From Desulfonema limicola (GTDB lineage: Bacteria; Desulfobacterota; Desulfobacteria; Desulfobacterales; RPRI01): 36,776 nt of DNA. Shown here in pieces: positions 23,107-32,317 of the stretch. The notes under the pieces were generated by a model. The model was given only the letters and a program-made list of their open reading frames with translations. It made no database searches and was not told where the DNA came from. Every line of letters begins with the position of its first letter. Position 1 is the stretch's first letter. The stretch spans positions 1 through 36,776 of the forward strand of contig DYJH01000016.1 of NCBI GenBank assembly GCA_020723255.1, read 5' to 3'. The translations under genes and the position numbers were made by a program.

Positions 23107-23930
23107 TGGATAATACGCATGCTCAAATCCATACTTCTTGCAGAATGAGTGAGAGCGCCGATTGAAACAATATCAACCCCGGTATCTGAAAGGGAGTTCA
23201 GATTTTCTTTTGTAACATTGCCTGAAACTTCAACTATTGCCTTTTTGTTGATCAATGACACAGCCTCTTTAATCTGGCTGATGTTCATATTGTCGAGCAT
23301 TATGATGTCAACTTTTGCATCAAGGGCTTCTTTTACTGACCGGAGGTCTGAAACTTCAACCTCAATTTTTATAAGATGAGATACTTTGCAGCGAATGAGT
23401 TCAACCGCTTTTGAAATACTACCGCAAGCAGCTATATGATTATCTTTTATCAAAACACCGTCATATAATCCTGTTCTATGGTTATATGCTCCTCCGGCTC
23501 GAACAGCGTATTTTTCCAGAACTCTCCATCCTGGTATGGTTTTACGCGTATCAACAAGACGAATTTTTTTATCGCCGAGAAGTTCAATATATGATCGGAC
23601 ATTTGAAGCGATTCCCGATAAACGCTGCATAAAGTTTAATGCTGTACGCTCACCTTTTAAAAGAACGCTGAGCTTTCCTTCAACCTCCATTACCGTCTCG
23701 CCGTTTTTTACTGAATCACCATCTTTAAAAAAAGGTTTGCAAATAACTTCCGGATCCATAAACTTAAAAACATCCCCGGCTACTTCAATGCCTGCAACGA
23801 CCAGAGGTTCTTTGGCAATAATTATGCCTTTCCCTCTGGTTTCAGGGTCAACCGTAAATTCCGTAGTGATATCACCGGATCCGATATCTTCTTCAAGTGC
23901 AATTTGAATTAGATGTTTTATTGAATGCAT
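23103..23930 (-). CDS. nadC: Nicotinate-nucleotide pyrophosphorylase (carboxylating)
   Basis: The 275-residue product converts quinolinate and PRPP to nicotinate mononucleotide, a step in NAD synthesis. Seen: EEDIGSGDITTE, RTALNFMQRLSGIA, DTRKTIPGWR, AGGAYNHRTGLYDGVLIKDNH and the phosphate-binding VSIGALTHS. Length and motifs are normal. The frame is open to TTG 23945; ATG 23930 is preferred because GGAA lies eight bases upstream and the extra residues are not conserved. nadA and nadB are not in the window. It follows valS by about 21 bases and overlaps the rhomboid gene. Confidence 0.93.
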   Translation of the reverse strand: MHSIKHLIQIALEEDIGSGDITTEFTVDPETRGKGIIIAKEPLVVAGIEVAGDVFKFMDPEVICKPFFKDGDSVKNGETVMEVEGKLSVLLKGERTALNFMQRLSGIASNVRSYIELLGDKKIRLVDTRKTIPGWRVLEKYAVRAGGAYNHRTGLYDGVLIKDNHIAACGSISKAVELIRCKVSHLIKIEVEVSDLRSVKEALDAKVDIIMLDNMNISQIKEAVSLINKKAIVEVSGNVTKENLNSLSDTGVDIVSIGALTHSARSMDLSMRIIQ

Positions 23931-23951
23931 TGTATGAGATTCCAAAAAATT

Positions 23952-26621
23952 TTATAATTCTATTTCGATACTTTTGATCTTGTCAAGGTTTGAAATAAGC
24001 TTTTGCTGCTTTTCTATTGCAACCTTATGTTTATCCTTAACTTTTTCTATTATATCATCGGGAGCTTTCTTTAAAAAATCTTCATTGTTCAGCTTTTTAA
24101 CCAGCGTTGCCGTCTCATTTTTCAGCTTTGCAATCTCTTTTTCAAGGCGTTCTTTTTCCCTGCTGAAATCGATTATTTCTTCCAGTAAAATATAAATTAC
24201 TGCATCGCCAATTACTATGGTTGCCGCTTTCTTTGGCCTTAATCCGGGCTTTTCGACTTCAATAGATTTAAGGCCTGCAAGATTGATGATAATGTCCTCG
24301 TTATCGCAAACTGTATTCCTTACAGAGTCTTTATCAGAATGCAAAATTATATTCAAAGACGCAGAAGGCGCTATATTCATTTCACCTCTTACATTTCTTA
24401 TTCCGGCAATAACGTCCATTATAATGTCCATCTTTGGCTCTGATGTCAAATCACATAGCAGGGATTTAAAGCCGCTATCGTCTGCCGGAAATACCGATTT
24501 CATAATTGAGCCTTCGGTTCCGGGAAGCTTATGCCAGATTTCTTCTGTTACAAAGGGTATGAAAGGATGCAGCAGAATAAGCACATCATGAAATACGCGC
24601 TGTAAAACACTTAAGGCAGCATCTTTTTTATCTTCTCCCTTATGACCATAAAGACATGGTTTTATGGCTTCAAGATACCAGTCACACAGCTCATGCCATA
24701 CGAATTTATAAAGGGCGCTTGCAGCATCATTAAATCTGTAACTGTCAATAGCATCCGAAACAATATCAGTCACATTTTTGAGCCTTGCAAGTATCCATTT
24801 ATCAGGAAGCGACATGTTCTCAAATTTCAGCTCAGAGTGATTTTTATTCAAATGCATGAGCGCAAAACGGGCGGCGTTCCAGAACTTGTTTACAAAATGG
24901 CGATAGCCTTCCACTCTTTTTTCCGACATCTTGATATCCCGGCCTTGAGCTGCAAATACGGCAAGTGTCATGCGGAAGGAATCGGTTCCGTATTTATCTA
25001 TGATATTTAACGGATCAATCACATTTCCTTTTGATTTGCTCATCTTCTTGCCGTCTTCATCTCTCACCAGCGCATGGACATATACATCTTTAAACGGAAC
25101 GTCATCCATAAAATGTATTCCCATCATCATCATACGCGCCACCCAGAAAAACAGGATATCAAACCCTGTGACAAGAACAGATGTAGGATAAAAGGTCTTC
25201 AGCAGCCGGGTTTCTTCCGGCCATCCCATCGTGGAAAAAGGCCATAAAGCAGAGCTGAACCATGTATCAAGAACATCGGTTTCCTGAGCAAGATTGCCGC
25301 ATCCGCATTTTGGACATGTTGATGGTGATTCCATTGCAACAACAAGATGCAGACAACTTTCACATGTCCATGCAGGTATCTGATGCCCCCACCAGATCTG
25401 GCGGGAAATGCACCAGTCTTTTATATTATTCATCCACTCATAGTAAGTAGTTGTCCATATTTCCGGCACTATTTTTGTGCTTTTATTTTTGACAGCTTCG
25501 ATTGCCTTTTGGGCAAGAGGTTTTACCTTTACAAACCACTGCTTTGATAAGTTCGGCTCAATAATTGTTTTGCACCTGTAACAGTGCCCCACATTGTGTT
25601 TTATAGGCTCAATTCTTAGCAGAAATCCCGAGTCTTCCAATGCTTTGACTAGAGCTTTCCTGCATTCAAAACGGTCAAGCCCTTCGAATTTTCCGGCTTC
25701 CGGGGTCATTTTTCCGTCATCATCTATTACCTTAATTTCAGGAAGACCGTGCCGTTTTCCTATTTCGAAGTCATTGGGATCATGGGCAGGAGTAACCTTC
25801 AACGCTCCGGTTCCAAAAGACATGTCAACATAATTATCAGTGATTATGGGCAGCTGTCTGTTTAAAATCGGAAGTATAACAGTAGATGATTTTATGTCCT
25901 GATACCTCGTATCATCAGGATGAACAGCAACACCGGTATCGCCAAGCATAGTCTCAGGCCGGGTTGTGGCAACTATAATGCCGCCCGAACCGCCGGGGAA
26001 AGGATAAAGTATATGATAAAGATGGCCGTCGATTTCCTCATATTCTACTTCAAGATCCGCTAAAGCAGTATGGCAGCGGTGGCACCAATTTATTATGTAA
26101 TTTCCGCGGTAAATAAGGCCTTCTTTATAAAGCTGAACAAAAACTTTGCGAACCGCAAGAGAAAGGCCTTCATCCATAGTGAAACGTTCCAGTTTCCAAT
26201 CACATGAGGCGCCCAGCCTTTTTAATTGATTAATAATTGCGCTGCCATATTGGTTTCGCCATTCCCAAACCGCATCTATAAATTTTTCACGCCCGAGTCT
26301 ATGCCTGTCCGTATTATCGGCGGCAAGCTTCTTTTCAACAACATTTTGTGTAGCGATTCCGGCATGGTCGGTACCCGGCATCCAAAGCACGTTATCTCCC
26401 CGCAATCTTCTGTAACGGCATAGTATATCCTGCATGGTAACATTAAGTGCATGCCCCATATGAAGCACCCCTGTCACATTAGGGGGCGGAATAACTATTG
26501 AATAACTTTTTTTATCGCTAATTTCGCTTGCCGCAAAAAGTTCTTCTTTTTCCCAGAATTCATACCAGTATTGTTCAACCCCTTTAGGTTCATAACCCTT
26601 ATCAAGCAAATTAGAACTCAT
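23952..26621 (-). CDS. valS: Valyl-tRNA synthetase
   Basis: The 889-residue class I synthetase charges tRNA-Val. The HIGH-type motif is HMGH at 54-57 (PPPNVTGVLHMGHALN), the editing CP1 domain carries TTRPETMLGDTGVAVHP, a zinc-like CESC/CPKC segment follows, and KMSKS appears at about residues 523-527. The anticodon domain and a C-terminal coiled coil (LEKEIAKLKNETATLVKKL) end the protein. Length is typical. ATG 26621 has AGAGGTG upstream. A terminator-like hairpin lies 25 bases before it. Confidence 0.97.
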   Translation of the reverse strand: MSSNLLDKGYEPKGVEQYWYEFWEKEELFAASEISDKKSYSIVIPPPNVTGVLHMGHALNVTMQDILCRYRRLRGDNVLWMPGTDHAGIATQNVVEKKLAADNTDRHRLGREKFIDAVWEWRNQYGSAIINQLKRLGASCDWKLERFTMDEGLSLAVRKVFVQLYKEGLIYRGNYIINWCHRCHTALADLEVEYEEIDGHLYHILYPFPGGSGGIIVATTRPETMLGDTGVAVHPDDTRYQDIKSSTVILPILNRQLPIITDNYVDMSFGTGALKVTPAHDPNDFEIGKRHGLPEIKVIDDDGKMTPEAGKFEGLDRFECRKALVKALEDSGFLLRIEPIKHNVGHCYRCKTIIEPNLSKQWFVKVKPLAQKAIEAVKNKSTKIVPEIWTTTYYEWMNNIKDWCISRQIWWGHQIPAWTCESCLHLVVAMESPSTCPKCGCGNLAQETDVLDTWFSSALWPFSTMGWPEETRLLKTFYPTSVLVTGFDILFFWVARMMMMGIHFMDDVPFKDVYVHALVRDEDGKKMSKSKGNVIDPLNIIDKYGTDSFRMTLAVFAAQGRDIKMSEKRVEGYRHFVNKFWNAARFALMHLNKNHSELKFENMSLPDKWILARLKNVTDIVSDAIDSYRFNDAASALYKFVWHELCDWYLEAIKPCLYGHKGEDKKDAALSVLQRVFHDVLILLHPFIPFVTEEIWHKLPGTEGSIMKSVFPADDSGFKSLLCDLTSEPKMDIIMDVIAGIRNVRGEMNIAPSASLNIILHSDKDSVRNTVCDNEDIIINLAGLKSIEVEKPGLRPKKAATIVIGDAVIYILLEEIIDFSREKERLEKEIAKLKNETATLVKKLNNEDFLKKAPDDIIEKVKDKHKVAIEKQQKLISNLDKIKSIEIEL

Positions 26622-26645
26622 AAATGAACACCTCTAAAAACAAAC

Positions 26646-26669
26646 TACCCCGCAGCAAGCTGCGGGGTA
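26646..26669 (-). terminator. Strong rho-independent terminator-like hairpin upstream of valS
   Basis: TACCCCGCAG (26646-26655) and CTGCGGGGTA (26660-26669) form a perfect 10-bp stem with a four-base loop. On the minus strand it is followed by GTTTGTTTTT, as in an intrinsic terminator, and then by the valS ribosome binding site. It would end transcription from the upstream acidic-protein gene. The 'accccgcag cttg ctgcggggt' stem is also a common dispersed element, so it may be a repeat copy. Confidence 0.7.
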
Positions 26670-26770
26670 TCCCATAATCTATAATAAGCAATTTCTCCAT
26701 GCCATAATAAAATATACATGCAGAAAAAAGCCGGCCTGATCGACGGAATATAACTTAAGAAAGATAATAA

Positions 26771-27313
26771 TTAGTCCAAATCATTTTCATTAACATGAAG
26801 AATATTTTTTAATCTGATAATTTCCTGTGTAACAGCTCTTTCGATTATCTCGATCAGAATGGCATCAATCTTATCCCCCAACATCCTCTGAACAACTCTC
26901 TCAATGGCTGCCTCAACTTGTTGAGGTGAAACCGCAAGTTTTCCTGTGTCTTCTTGAAATACTGATTCTGAATCCACTTCTTTATCTTCAATTAATCCGT
27001 CTGTGGAATCTGATCCGCTTTCAATTTCAATTTTCATTCCGAGAGAGGCTGCAAAGTCATCTTTTATATATTCATCAGAACCCATATCTTCCTCAAGATC
27101 TTTCATTACAAGATCCTGTTCTTCCTCAACAGGCTTTACTGTGCCGGCGATCTCAACAACATCGGTAAGTTCGATGATTTCATCTTCATCATCCAAATAA
27201 TCCAAGGCATTTTCCATGTCTTCAATAAGACTCTTCAACTCCGGGTCATTAAAAGATTCGTTTCCTGAAGTTTTTTGCCCGGACTTATTTTCATAGTCCA
27301 TTGCGCCCCCCAT
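26771..27313 (-). CDS. Acidic hypothetical protein with conserved helical C-terminus (PopZ-like composition)
   Basis: The 180-residue protein has no recognised enzyme domain. The first about 125 residues are strongly acidic and low-complexity (DDEDEIIELTDVVEIAG, EEEQDLVMKDLEEDMG, SDSTDGLIEDKEVDSES). The last about 50 (VEAAIERVVQRMLGDKIDAI, LIEIIERAVTQEIIRLKNIL) form amphipathic helices. This layout resembles the PopZ/DUF2497 scaffold plan and a hypothetical family often next to valS in Desulfobacterales; both are loose comparisons. It could be a polar scaffold or adaptor. Alternative start ATG 27301 follows a G-rich run; ATG 27313 is the longest form. It lies 117 bases downstream of the GIN-domain gene. 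Confidence 0.65.
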   Translation of the reverse strand: MGGAMDYENKSGQKTSGNESFNDPELKSLIEDMENALDYLDDEDEIIELTDVVEIAGTVKPVEEEQDLVMKDLEEDMGSDEYIKDDFAASLGMKIEIESGSDSTDGLIEDKEVDSESVFQEDTGKLAVSPQQVEAAIERVVQRMLGDKIDAILIEIIERAVTQEIIRLKNILHVNENDLD

Positions 27314-27430
27314 TTTTAAAAGGTTTATTCAAAATACGGGAATCAAACAAACCCCACAACTGACTGGAATCTAACACACAATATACGCAGGTGTCAAGCT
27401 GTTAAAACTTATATCGCTTTAACGCAGATG

Positions 27431-28222
27431 TTACCTTTTTATAATATCGCCTGCTCCGGAAACATTTTTAATTACTTCCCTGGGGTTTCCATAATAAGTA
27501 ATATCTCCAGCGCCGTTTATCTCAGCCTTAAGCTTTTGCGAAGCATTTACAACTGCGTTACCTGCCCCATTAACTGCAACATCAACATTTTCAGCTTTAA
27601 GTTCTTTTGCTTTAATGTCGCCTGACCCGGATACATCAATCTTCATATTCTTTGTTTTTCCGGATGCTTTTAAATCTCCAGCGCCATTTATCTCAAACTC
27701 TAAGTTATTATTATTTACACCGGAAATTGAAAGATCAACAGCACCGGATATAGATACTCTATCAATATTTTCGGCAGATACTTTAACTTCCAGTATTTTT
27801 TTGGGGCATATCGTCCTGTTTGAAGTAATTTGAAGGGTATTCCCCTTTACTCTTGTTATTATCTGAGGCAATATATTGCTGTCCCCTCTTATTTCTATGC
27901 TTTGCTTCTTTTGGCATTCGATATATACATTGAAAGCTCCATCTACTTCAACAGAGCTAAATTTAGGCACGTTTCTTTTTTCCGACTTGTCAATCCCATT
28001 TCCTTCAACACCGTTTCCGCAGCCGCTGCCGCCGGAGCGTATGACGCCTCCATCAATTGATATATTTCCTGAGCTTGCAACACCACCGTCAATTGATATA
28101 TCCTCAGAACCGCCACTACCTATATTTATGGATATTCCGCCTGCATTGATCTTTTTGACGCTCAGCAACATTATAAAAGAAATAATAAAAAGCATTAATA
28201 AGAAATATCTGTTTGATTTCAT
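27431..28222 (-). CDS. Secreted head-GIN-domain protein (DUF2807)
   Basis: The 263-residue protein begins with a signal peptide (LLMLFIISFIMLLSVKKINA, about 8-27). A Gly/Ser-rich segment with duplicated SIDGGVASSG/SIDGGVIRSG units follows. The DUF2807 (GIN) beta-helix part is recognised by FSSVEVDGAFNVYIE, repeated NGAGD and SGSGD turns, and VSGAGDI at the end. Such proteins are exported to the periplasm or cell surface, and their function is not established; they are most abundant in Bacteroidetes. ATG 28222 has GGAGG upstream. The upstream B12 radical SAM gene ends 55 bases away. Confidence 0.85.
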   Translation of the reverse strand: MKSNRYFLLMLFIISFIMLLSVKKINAGGISINIGSGGSEDISIDGGVASSGNISIDGGVIRSGGSGCGNGVEGNGIDKSEKRNVPKFSSVEVDGAFNVYIECQKKQSIEIRGDSNILPQIITRVKGNTLQITSNRTICPKKILEVKVSAENIDRVSISGAVDLSISGVNNNNLEFEINGAGDLKASGKTKNMKIDVSGSGDIKAKELKAENVDVAVNGAGNAVVNASQKLKAEINGAGDITYYGNPREVIKNVSGAGDIIKR

Positions 28223-28277
28223 ATGTCCTCCATTTTTTCTTTGTTATTATGCCCGGAAATTTTTATAGTTTTTCTGC

Positions 28278-29726
28278 TTAATTCCCCATTCGTTTGTTAC
28301 TCATAATAAACTTAATAAAATCAGGCAGATTACGCATAAATCTGGACCAACTGTCCGGAGAGCGCCACAGCATGCTTGTATATCCAAATAATGTTTTTGG
28401 CCGCATAAAGTATTTTCTATAAAATTTTCTGAAAAGCGCTTCAAGCTTTTCTCTTGTCATGCCTTTTGGTATAAAAAGAAAATTCATGCAGTCCATCTGT
28501 TCCCAATCTTCTTTGAATTCACCCAGTTCATTTATTTGCTCATATATTGGCGATCCTGGAAACGGGGTAAATTTTGCTACATTCAACTCGTCTATGGGGT
28601 TTGAAAATACATATTCCATGCTTTTATTTACAGCAGTTTCCGTTTCCCCGGGAAGCCCGATCATAAATAGCCCTTTTGTACGAATTCCCGCTTTTTTTAT
28701 CAGCCTGATTTTTTCCGACAGAAAAGACAAATCTGCATTTTGTCTGTGGCGAGACAGAAGGTTTTCATCGCCTGTTTCTATTCCAAGGCTTATCATCCAG
28801 CACCCAGCCTCTTTCAGCATTAATAGAAGATCATAATCTATATGTTCTGCTCTTACAACACAATTAAAGGATACTCCAGGCCGCCGGTTAATCATCATTT
28901 GAGCAAAATCGATAATTCTTTTCCTTTTGAATGTAAATTGATCGTCGTAAAAAATGATATGCCTGACACCAAATCTTTCATTAAGATAGCTGACATGTTC
29001 ATACATGTATTCTGCAGAGTTAAACCTAAAAGATCTGCCGAAAACCGAACGGTCACAATAACTGCATGCATAGGGGCAGCCACGGCTTGTTATACAGCTT
29101 GAAGTTGGAGCCTTTGGGTAATTAAATAACGGCGCTCTGTATGCCAAAGGAAAGCCTTCCAGCTTTTCATATGCCGGAAAAGGAAGAGAGTCAAGATCAA
29201 GACTTTTTGTTCTGCGGCCGGTAAAGCATGCCCCACCTGTTTTTTCATGGTAGATAAGACCCAAAACAGAAGAAATATTACCGTTATGATTTTCTATAAG
29301 TTCGGCAAGTGTTTCCTCGCCTTCGCCAACAACAACATAATCTATGACGGGATAATTTTCAAACAGCTTATCTTTAAGGGCTGAAACATGAGCCCCTCCG
29401 AAAACCACATTTATTTCCGGAAGAATGTTTTTTGCCAGTACAGCTATCCTTACCCCATCAAGAAAAGTTGAGGTGGTGCAGCTTAACCCTAAAAAAGCCG
29501 GCTTCTCTCTGGTTATATAATCACAGATCAGATTGTCGGAATCCGGCCTAGCGTAACAGTCAATAACAGAAGCGCAAATTTCACGTTTTTCAAGATATGC
29601 TGCCAATCCGGCAAGGCCTAACGGAGGGATAATATTTGCTATTCTTGATATATCTTTGCGGGCTGCCTCTTTTCTGTATCCCAAAGGATGAACAAGAAGA
29701 ATGTTTTTTGAATTTAAAGATGCCAA
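28278..29726 (-). CDS. B12-binding radical SAM protein (COG1032 family)
   Basis: The 482-residue protein has an N-terminal cobalamin-binding Rossmann domain (ILLVHPLGYRKEAARKD, IIPPLGLAGLAAYLEK, VVFGGAHVSALKDKL, VVVGEGEETLAEL) and a radical SAM domain with SRGCPYACSYCDRSVFG, giving the CX3CX2C cluster site, and SLGIETGDENLL. The C-terminal part resembles the DUF4070-type tails seen in Desulfobacterales. Substrates range over methylation and lipid or cofactor modification, and none can be assigned here. The start is TTG 29726 with a weak site; it follows the CsgG-like gene by 31 bases. Confidence 0.85.
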   Translation of the reverse strand: MASLNSKNILLVHPLGYRKEAARKDISRIANIIPPLGLAGLAAYLEKREICASVIDCYARPDSDNLICDYITREKPAFLGLSCTTSTFLDGVRIAVLAKNILPEINVVFGGAHVSALKDKLFENYPVIDYVVVGEGEETLAELIENHNGNISSVLGLIYHEKTGGACFTGRRTKSLDLDSLPFPAYEKLEGFPLAYRAPLFNYPKAPTSSCITSRGCPYACSYCDRSVFGRSFRFNSAEYMYEHVSYLNERFGVRHIIFYDDQFTFKRKRIIDFAQMMINRRPGVSFNCVVRAEHIDYDLLLMLKEAGCWMISLGIETGDENLLSRHRQNADLSFLSEKIRLIKKAGIRTKGLFMIGLPGETETAVNKSMEYVFSNPIDELNVAKFTPFPGSPIYEQINELGEFKEDWEQMDCMNFLFIPKGMTREKLEALFRKFYRKYFMRPKTLFGYTSMLWRSPDSWSRFMRNLPDFIKFIMSNKRMGN

Positions 29727-29757
29727 TATATATGCTCTTATATAACTTAGTAAAATC

Positions 29758-30927
29758 CTATCTGAGACGCCTCAGATTTTTAAGCGCATATTTTCTAAGC
29801 TTCCTGTTAGGCGCATTGTCTGAAACAGTTTGAAGAGTTGATCTGTACTTTGGGTACCCTGATGCTCCGAGCGCATTACAAAGCCATGCCATTGCTTCAA
29901 CATAATCCCTGTCATCGGCAGATCTGTTGTACCCTTTTAGCAATTCTTCATTAACCATATCAAGAATTCTCTGGTCATTATTATGTTGTTTTGCAATAAT
30001 TTTAGCTGCTCGTTCCTTATTGCTCAAATTTGACGATCTTAGCATACTAGTAACATCGCCGTGTTCGCTGTCCTCTTGCTTTGAAGGTTTTCCCGGTGAT
30101 AGAGCCTTTTCCAAAGCTCTATCTGTTGTTGGAGCCGGTTGTGCTACCGGTTGAAGATTTCCCAGTATGCTGCTCACAAGCTGCCCGTAAGAAATGGCGC
30201 CGGCAGATTCTTCTTTTAATATTTCACCTTCTGCGACTTTATCTCTAACAGATACGATCCTTAATTTACCTGTTTCTATCCTTTGAACGTCAATTATTGC
30301 GCCGGTTTTGGGATGCTTGATTACTTTGCCTTCTTTATAAACAGAGAAATTCATGCCTTCTTTAACACCGGCCAGCCTTCCAAGGTCAATTGTAATTTTA
30401 GAGCCCGTTCTGTTAACAATATATCCTTCCAGCGGGAAATTTTTGATTATTTTTTCAGACATCTGAACTACAAGATCCTGAAGCCTAACGGCTGCGGAGC
30501 TTTTAACATTTTCTGCTGCTATTATTGAAGCTGTTTCCACATCGATTATTCTTGCATTTATTTCAATTATATTCTGGAGCTTCATGACGGAACCGGTTAT
30601 TATAGTCTTAACTCCTAAAAACTTTCCTATTTTTGTTGCTGTAGTTGCATCAACAATGCCGGTCATGGAAAGCTTTTGTTCCTCCAGCAATTTTTTCAAT
30701 AAACCTCTTTCGATAACATCAAAACGGCCTGCTTTGACAAGAGCTGTAATAAACCATTCAGCCACAATAACTCCCATATCCTGAGTTTCAAATCCTTCAC
30801 CCTGGAGCTGAAAGTCAAGAACAGCAATTTTAGTCTTCTTGAAATCGGAAGACTCTGCGGAAAGCGGAATCTGAAACATCAACAAAACAATCGATACAAT
30901 TAATAATTCTGAAATAAATCTTCTCAT
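29758..30927 (-). CDS. CsgG-like secreted protein with C-terminal HEAT-like segment
   Basis: The 389-residue protein starts with a signal peptide (RRFISELLIVSIVLLMFQIP). Residues about 25-180 read like the CsgG/FlgO-type domain (KKTKIAVLDFQLQGEG, GVIVAEWFITALVKAGRFDV, IERGLLKKLLEEQ, LGVKTIITGSVM, INARIIDVETASI), used for outer-membrane pores or lipoprotein assembly factors. A FlgT-like beta barrel (180-260) and a disordered Pro/Ser linker follow, then a short HEAT-like tail (DYVEAMAWLCNALGASGYPK, LRKYALKNLRRL). No lipobox Cys is visible, so it is probably soluble periplasmic or outer-membrane associated. The frame reaches TTG 30954; ATG 30927 is preferred. Confidence 0.75.
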   Translation of the reverse strand: MRRFISELLIVSIVLLMFQIPLSAESSDFKKTKIAVLDFQLQGEGFETQDMGVIVAEWFITALVKAGRFDVIERGLLKKLLEEQKLSMTGIVDATTATKIGKFLGVKTIITGSVMKLQNIIEINARIIDVETASIIAAENVKSSAAVRLQDLVVQMSEKIIKNFPLEGYIVNRTGSKITIDLGRLAGVKEGMNFSVYKEGKVIKHPKTGAIIDVQRIETGKLRIVSVRDKVAEGEILKEESAGAISYGQLVSSILGNLQPVAQPAPTTDRALEKALSPGKPSKQEDSEHGDVTSMLRSSNLSNKERAAKIIAKQHNNDQRILDMVNEELLKGYNRSADDRDYVEAMAWLCNALGASGYPKYRSTLQTVSDNAPNRKLRKYALKNLRRLR

Positions 30928-31157
30928 GGGAATAGTCCGTCCACTCTGCTTCAATTTTAAGATTATAAATCAAATATCAAAACTTATATTTCGCTATAGT
31001 GTTAATCGACATATATTTACTTAATACAAAATATTATTTACTGTCAAGGAACTTAAAAAGACCTTGTGAAATAATATATAATTTGCAAGAATCAGTTTGG
31101 CGGTGATAAATATAGATATTTCTTAACCAAAAGAATGGGATAGCGTTGAGGATTATA
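30928..31157. promoter_or_regulatory. Divergent intergenic region
   Basis: This 230-base AT-rich interval separates the CsgG-like gene (minus) from the aminotransferase gene (plus) and must hold promoters for both. I see no consensus pair I would defend. Confidence 0.3.
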
Positions 31158-32303
31158 ATGCCAGGATATTTTTCCGATAATGATTTTAATGAAAATGCGA
31201 TTGAACAGGAATACCGTAAGGCTGAAAAGAAAAAAAACTTTATAAATCTTACAAGCAGCAATCCGACTCATGAAGGCCTGTTTTTCCCTTTTGATATTTT
31301 GAGAACGGCCGCAATATCATACCTTTGCCAACGAAGATATGACCCAGATCCGAAAGGACTTTATACTGCCCGTTTGTCTATATCCGATTATTACAAAAAC
31401 CGGGCGCCTTCATTTGAAATATTGCCCGATAACATTACTATCACAGCAAGCACAAGTGAATCTTACGGTCTTTTGTTTGCTCTTCTTGCAGATCCGGGAG
31501 ATAATGTACTTGCTCCGAAAATAAGCTACCCTCTGTTTGAGCATCTTGCAGCCATTCATCATTTGGAATTGTGCACTTATGAGATGGATGAAAATAACGG
31601 CTGGCGAATTAAGGAAAACAGCATCCTTTCAGAATATGATAGCCGGACACGGGCGATTATAATTGTTTCACCTCATAACCCTACAGGGATGGTTATAAAA
31701 GAACCCGTTTCCATGCTGAACAGGCTGAACATCCCGGTAATATGCGATGAGGTATTTGCAGAATTTCCATGTTCAGTTGCAAATATCCCTTCATTCGGAT
31801 GTTTGCATCCTGATCTAACTGTTTTCCATCTTAATGGAATTTCCAAGATGTTTGGCCTTCCCGATTTAAAACTCGGATGGATTGCATCAAGCGGCTCCGG
31901 TTCAAAAGATTTTCAAAAAAGACTTGATCTGTTAAACGATACTTACCTTGGTGCAAATTACATGGTACAATCAATGCTGCCCGCAATTTTTAAAAAAGGA
32001 ATGGATTTTATTAAGCAAATGAGAAAACATATTCATACGGGCATCGATCTTGCAGTCGAATTGCTTTCACAAAATACTAATATCAGAGCAACCCGTCCGG
32101 AAGGGGGGTATTATCTGTTCCCGGAAATAAAAAACTGGAAAGATGAAGAAAAGCTTGTATTGCACCTTTTAAAAAATGAAAGCATACTGGTTCACCCTGG
32201 TTATTTTTATGACTGCGATGATAAAACACACATCATGATTTCCTGCTTAACTGAAACAAAAAAACTGGCTGAAGGGCTTAAGCGCCTTATTGCCGCAATC
32301 TGA
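31158..32303 (+). CDS. PLP-dependent aminotransferase, class I/II fold
   Basis: The 381-residue fold-type I aminotransferase has SNPTHEGL near the N-terminus, SPHNPTGMV, CDEVFAEF, and the PLP lysine at residue 230 in HLNGISKMFGLPDLKLGW. An N-terminal cap and small C-terminal domain complete the fold; the substrate amino acid is not readable. The frame is open to TTG 31146, but ATG 31158 with GAGG seven bases upstream is preferred. It precedes the two benzoyl-CoA-reductase-like genes by 14 bases, so it belongs to their operon and may feed a 2-oxoacid or amino acid route into them, for example amino-acid fermentation through 2-hydroxyacyl-CoA; this is inference. Confidence 0.85.
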   Translation: MPGYFSDNDFNENAIEQEYRKAEKKKNFINLTSSNPTHEGLFFPFDILRTAAISYLCQRRYDPDPKGLYTARLSISDYYKNRAPSFEILPDNITITASTSESYGLLFALLADPGDNVLAPKISYPLFEHLAAIHHLELCTYEMDENNGWRIKENSILSEYDSRTRAIIIVSPHNPTGMVIKEPVSMLNRLNIPVICDEVFAEFPCSVANIPSFGCLHPDLTVFHLNGISKMFGLPDLKLGWIASSGSGSKDFQKRLDLLNDTYLGANYMVQSMLPAIFKKGMDFIKQMRKHIHTGIDLAVELLSQNTNIRATRPEGGYYLFPEIKNWKDEEKLVLHLLKNESILVHPGYFYDCDDKTHIMISCLTETKKLAEGLKRLIAAI

Positions 32304-32317
32304 TTTTTGAGGTTAAA

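Noticed and set aside
24217-25833. Several plus-strand frames of 66-124 residues opposite valS
   Set aside because: They are antisense shadows of valS; composition is low in real-gene features and no start sites with ribosome binding sites are evident.
26622-26770. T-box or other tRNA-sensing leader for valS
   Set aside because: The leader is too short, and no specifier-loop arrangement or conserved T-box sequence is seen; the stem fits an ordinary terminator.
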